Source: Amphibalanus amphitrite (taxonomy: Eukaryota; Arthropoda; Thecostraca; Balanomorpha; Balanidae). From it: a stretch of DNA of 64,000 nt. Made by a program: the position numbers and the translations under genes. The stretch is taken from positions 124,001 through 188,000 of the forward strand of contig NW_024882196.1 in assembly GCF_019059575.1 (NCBI RefSeq), read 5' to 3'. Shown in pieces: positions 59,771 to 64,000 of the stretch (position 1 is the first letter of the stretch; each line of letters starts with the position of its first letter). A model generated the notes under the pieces. It saw nothing but the letters and a program-made list of their open reading frames with translations, did not search any database and was not told the DNA's origin.

Positions 59771-61758
59771 CTACCGGATTGGGTCCGCCAGCGTGTGCGT
59801 TTCGAGGGACAGCAGCAGCCAGGCGAGCGGCAGACTCTTGACGTGCGCCATGTCGTACTGGATAGCCGGTGGCTCCTCGAATATTACCAGATGTGAGGTG
59901 TTGCGCAGCGGCGACCCCTCGGCCGCGTGGTAGGGCACCGTCTTCTCTGCTGGCGGTATCGCCTCTGGGTTGGGCGGCCGGCTGAGCACGTGACCTCCCG
60001 CCAGCTGGATCAGCGAGGTCAGCTCGGCGCGGGGCAGCTGCTTGAAGGCGCCCTGCAGGTAGACGTGCAGCCCGGTGAGCAGCGGCGGCTGCAGACGCTG
60101 GCGGCGGCGGCACGCACGGCTGCCCGCCTCCCCGGCCACGTGCCACGGCTCGGCCGGCAGCGTGTGCCCGGCCTCCGCGCAGGCGTCAGTCCAGTCGGCG
60201 GTCACCAGCCAGGCGCCGGCGAGCAGCGCGCGCAGCCGCGGCACGCTCAGACCCGGCGGCCGCTCGGCACACACCAGGTGCGTGGTGGCGTCTGTGACAG
60301 CGGCGGCAAACTTCCAGCCGAGCCGAGTGGCCGTCTTCTTTAGCGCGCCGACGGCGGAGGTCGACAGCTCGGTTGCGGCGAGAACGACTGCTCCGTCAGC
60401 TGAGGGCTCCGTCTGGCTGGTAGACGGCGCCTGTCGCGGTGTATCCAGAGCCGCCTCCATCTCCGCGCGTCCGGCCGCCAGCTGGCGCGGCGTGGTGCCG
60501 TACAGACAGCGGGCGTCAGGGTCGGCGCCGCGACCGACCAGCAGGGCGGCCAGCTCGGCGCGGCCGGCGGCCACCGCCTCGTGCAGCGGTGTGCGCAGCT
60601 GCAGACCGGGCGGGTCGGGCAGCGCGCCGGCCTCGAGCAGCGCGGCCGCCAGCTCCAGCCGGCCGGCCTCGCACGCCTCGTGGAGCGGCGTCCAGCCGGC
60701 GTTGTCCTGGGTGTTGGGCGAGGCGCCGGCCGCCAGCAGATCGCTGACCCGCTCCAGGTCGCCGCGCACACAGGCGGCGTGCAGACGCGTCTCCCCCTTG
60801 GCGTTTCGTTTGGTGAGGCCCGCGCTGGAGACCAGTGAGGAGCCCGAGGACTGCGTGCGCCGGCCACCCGTCCCGGACTGGCCCGACGGTGGAGCGCGCG
60901 GCTTCTTGGACGAGCCAGGGTCCTCAGCTGGCTTATCGCTGGGCTGAAATCAGAGCCGAGAGACGTGACTAATTATGACGAAAACAACATTCGTGTGGTA
61001 GCGTATGACTCATGTCAACTAACATTTTCCCGACTTAATGTAATTGTTTATTAATTGGGGCTTCAGGGCGCGCCGACTACTAAGGTCACTTGGCGCCCGT
61101 CCGACTTAATGAACCTTATATTTATATGAAATGATCACTTGATTGAAAAGGACAAAATTAAACTTATATAACTCCCTAGTAATCTTCTGAATAATGGAAC
61201 ACAAAAACTCACCTTCTCCACGTTCCGTTTCGTCTTCGTGCCTTTTCCTTCTGACTTCCTCTCCTTTTCCGCATTCCCGGCGACGTCTCCGTCATCTTTC
61301 TTCTGTGACTCCTTCTTTTGTCTGGCTTTGTTCCCACCTTCCTTCTCCTTCACCTCTTCTTTCTGTCTTCCATCACCACCGCCTCGCTCTGCCTTCTTCC
61401 TCGGACTCCGCTCTCTCCGTTCGACCGGCGCTGTGGAATCGTGCGGCGGCGCCGTGGAATCATGCGGCGGTGCTGTCTGAGCTCCACCGAGACCCAGTAG
61501 CTGCCGCAGCTCAGCGCAGCCGGCGGCCATCGCGCTCAGCGTCGTGTCCGTGCGCTGCTCACGAGCCTCCGACGGCACCGCGCACAAGGTGCACGTGCCG
61601 CTGATATCGGCGCACGGGCCGCAGAACACGTGCGCGCAGCGGCCATAGCGGCGTGGCTCTGTGGCGATGACGCCGCAGCCACTGCAGCGCAGCAGTGCTT
61701 CCAGCGCATCCAGTGCACTGCTGGTACGCTGCCAGGTGAACACCTCTGACAGTGCCAT
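59771..61758 (-). CDS. BARD1: BARD1, BRCA1-associated RING domain protein
   Basis: Partner of BRCA1 in the nuclear E3 ubiquitin ligase that acts in homologous recombination and reads unmethylated H4K20 (family knowledge). Two exons, 61758-61213 and 60943-59771, join in phase 0: 572 residues against 777 in human. The RING is at about 20-62 with all eight ligands (C25, C28, C41, H43, C46, C49, C56, C59). A Lys/Glu-rich linker (about 105-180) follows. Ankyrin repeats (about 227-335) begin KRNAKGETRLHAA, matching the human start, and include NAGWTPLHEACEAG. Two BRCT domains (about 365-570) contain WKFAAAVTDATTHLV and GAWLVTADW. The linker is much shorter than in vertebrates. The high GC content makes long antisense frames on the plus strand; these are shadows. 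Confidence 0.95.
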
Positions 61759-62094
61759 CTGTGAATATCAATGGACAACAGAACTGTGAGACATGCTGGC
61801 TGTGAGATACCTAACTAGAAGGTTACAACAAGACCCTGAAAGAATTCACAATAGTGATTTTTGCCATTGGCCATTGCCTTCATTGATGTAGCCAATAGCC
61901 ATCATACATCAGTTAACAACTAACTTGGGGTTAAAATTGAACCAATAAGAAATCCAATTGTTACAAGCTTTGAAATGTTACAATGTTTCATCCCATATGG
62001 TTCCCAATGGTTCTATTTGGTTCCCAATCTAAGGTTCAACCACATTTTTATTACAACTTGAACTTGCCACAATGTTGTCATTGTTGTTGTTGTT
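61759..62094. other. BARD1 upstream region
   Basis: AT-rich. Includes loose GGTTCCCAAT words and a (TTG)n run at 62077-62094, into which the adjacent transposon is inserted. No promoter motif recognised. Confidence 0.4.
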
Positions 62095-63593
62095 CAGTAG
62101 GCGGAACTATGGTCATGAGTACCCAAATATAGGAACGTTCCCATTTTTGGGAACGGAGTTCCCAAATATGGGAACGGGCGTTCCCATTTATGAGAACGGA
62201 AGGCAATTTTTCGGCCGTTCTCCCACTAAAACTCAAAAGTGCATCACGTCTCAGAAAAGTGCACGCTGATTTAAGTGTCTACTAAATCTCCATAAAGTTA
62301 TCTTTAATCTGACCGTGGAACAAGGAAATTGACCGTGGAATGATATTTTTAATGATTTTTTGAAAATGACAGAATGGTGGAAATATGGGTTATACGACAT
62401 TTAACATGCAATTTTAAGGAAAATGAAGCATTTTTTAGTTTGAGGTAAAGTATAATAATTTTCGCCTGGTTATGAACTTTCATACTATCGACACCAGATG
62501 CTGACAAATGCAAGCGAAGACGCGGACGGTCCCGAGGTAATATTGTTGACTTTTAATGTCGGGGCGGACGACCGCGTGGAACGTGAGTGAATTTACCGAG
62601 CTACTGTTGAAAATTATCCAGCTGTATTTTATCATCCCGGAAAGACATATTTTATTTGGATGCTAGCTGTTTAGAGTTGTTTTATAAGGAGCGTCATGAG
62701 CGTGGTTTTTGTCGTCCGTGTTTCTAAGCGTGATCGTTTTGGGGGAATTTCTCTTATATAGATCGCTCTGTGTGGCTTATTTATAATTTTTATGCTGATT
62801 TCGATAATTCCTCGTGCCCATCCTACCAGGCCTTTTGCCACTTACACTCATCAAGAAAGGAAAAAACTAGATTTTCATTGGGACTAGGTGTTTTGAGGGT
62901 GTAACATATTCAGCGTTCCCATTTTTGGATACTTCCTTGTGCTCGTCAACTATCGGTGATAAACAGACAGGTGCTTGACATGTCTCCACCCTCGGCGCGG
63001 ACGGTGGATATAGGCATGGAAGACCCTGTTGAACATCGCTGAGCGTTGTGAATTACGTAATCCTGCAGAGGGGGGCGTGCCCGCTGCGAGATCGACGGGA
63101 ATAAAAGCGCAGAAGACCGGGCGAAACATGCGACGGTCTTGCCGGAAAGGTCATCTGATGATTGTTGCGTTAACAATAATTTGCGGCGTTGGACGTGATG
63201 CTTGTTAATGAAAAGAGCCCCTGAAAGGCGTCGGTGAAATCGTTCCCAATTTTGGGTACGCCGTTCCCATAATAAGGAACGCTTGCAGCGCCAGTGTACG
63301 AGAGCGTTCCCAAATTTGGGCTCGCGGCCCGGATGATGGACTGCTTTAGAAATAGGGGAACGATTTGAAACTACGATGGGCCTTACAATATCAAACTCTT
63401 TCCCAACAATATTGAGACAAATATCAGGCGGTTCACGATCGTTTTATATTTTTTGGACGTCATTTAACGGTTCTTTTTCTTGTTTTAAATAATGCCTACA
63501 TGGCGTTCCCATATTTGGGTTTATCGTTCCCAAACATGGGAACGAAAATGCGTTCCCGAAAATGGGTACGCTTGACCATAGTTCCGCCTACTG
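62095..63593. mobile_element. non-autonomous DNA transposon with 21-bp perfect inverted ends
   Basis: The left end begins CAGTAGGCGGAACTATGG and the right end is its exact complement, matching over 21 bp. Both flanks are (TTG)n, so the target duplication cannot be read. Just inside the ends, and scattered within, are GTTCCCA...TGGGAAC palindromes: at least four near the left end (62140-62200) and four near the right (63500-63570), plus 62911, 63242 and 63307. No transposase frame is present. The superfamily is not clear; CAG ends would suit several. Confidence 0.88.
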
Positions 63594-64000
63594 TGTTGTT
63601 GTTGGAATAGGGCGCGTAGCCTTACAACCCAAGCGTCCAACCCCACAATGTCAGTTCCAGTTCTGAACCAAATTAGGTAAACACCAAATTATTTCAAATG
63701 TTATAAGCAAAATGTTTTGTTCAATTCTGAGCACAGGGTGAGGGTGCAAACGGCGACATTCACCAGCCTCGCGCTATTGAGATAACCAAAATACTCATGC
63801 TATAATGTATTTATAAAAATGCATGACATACCGTAAAAACAACTCTGAATCTGAATCTCTGCACCTTTATTCCTCAGTCCTCACTCCTCAACCCTCAGAC
63901 ACAACCAAGAGAAGGCGCGTGGCACCTACGCGTGATGCGTCCAACAAAAAATGCTACTTGAAAAAGGCGCTAAATTTATTTTGTCTATAGTGCGCCATTG
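63594..64000. other. no feature seen
   Basis: Rest of the (TTG)n run, then AT-rich sequence up to the window edge. Confidence 0.4.

Noticed and set aside
60075..60947. 290-codon plus-strand frame
   Set aside because: Antisense shadow of the GC-rich BARD1 exon.

Overview
This is nuclear DNA from an animal, most likely a crustacean. Intron-split genes carry GT-AG boundaries and sit in a background of young and old transposons. A flagellar gene (CFAP61) points to a lineage that keeps motile flagella. Within Crustacea that fits barnacles better than decapods, whose sperm lack flagella. The species itself is an inference.

Layout. 1-1836 (-): the N-terminal third to half of CFAP61. 3966-13757 (-): LMBRD1, lysosomal B12 transport escort; ten exons recovered, first exon missing. 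An antisense LINE sits in one intron, and tandem repeats have copied two of its 3' splice sites. 14.4-22.4 kb: SINE, LINE remnants, a GACGTCGG satellite, two copies of a GCGAGCG-ended repeat and a foldback. 22386-22601 (+): a short secreted-peptide-like frame. 23530-48615 (+): a novel-type protein kinase C with a 1300-residue disordered front, spread over 25 kb. Its introns hold hairpin-ended TTAA/ATAA elements, a further GCGAGCG repeat, an intact Ty3/Gypsy retrotransposon with identical LTRs (34605-39558) and a nested antisense intronless cGAS/Mab-21-like gene (40312-43533). 49991-53709 (+): two-domain phosphoethanolamine methyltransferase, nine exons. 55591-56523 (-): METTL24-like methyltransferase, intronless. 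59771-61758 (-): BARD1, two exons. 62095-63593: a non-autonomous DNA transposon full of GTTCCCA/TGGGAAC palindromes.

The host genes do not form a pathway; this is an ordinary mix of cilium, lysosome, signalling, lipid and DNA-repair functions. The most unusual points are: (1) the PKC has lost its activation-loop threonine and carries an aspartate in the hydrophobic motif; (2) the nested cGAS-like gene keeps a D/D/D triad but has a long insertion in its active-site loop; (3) two LMBRD1 exons have their acceptor sites tandemly copied; (4) a repeat family carries paired 16-bp CACGTG palindromes exactly 127 bp apart in all four large copies.
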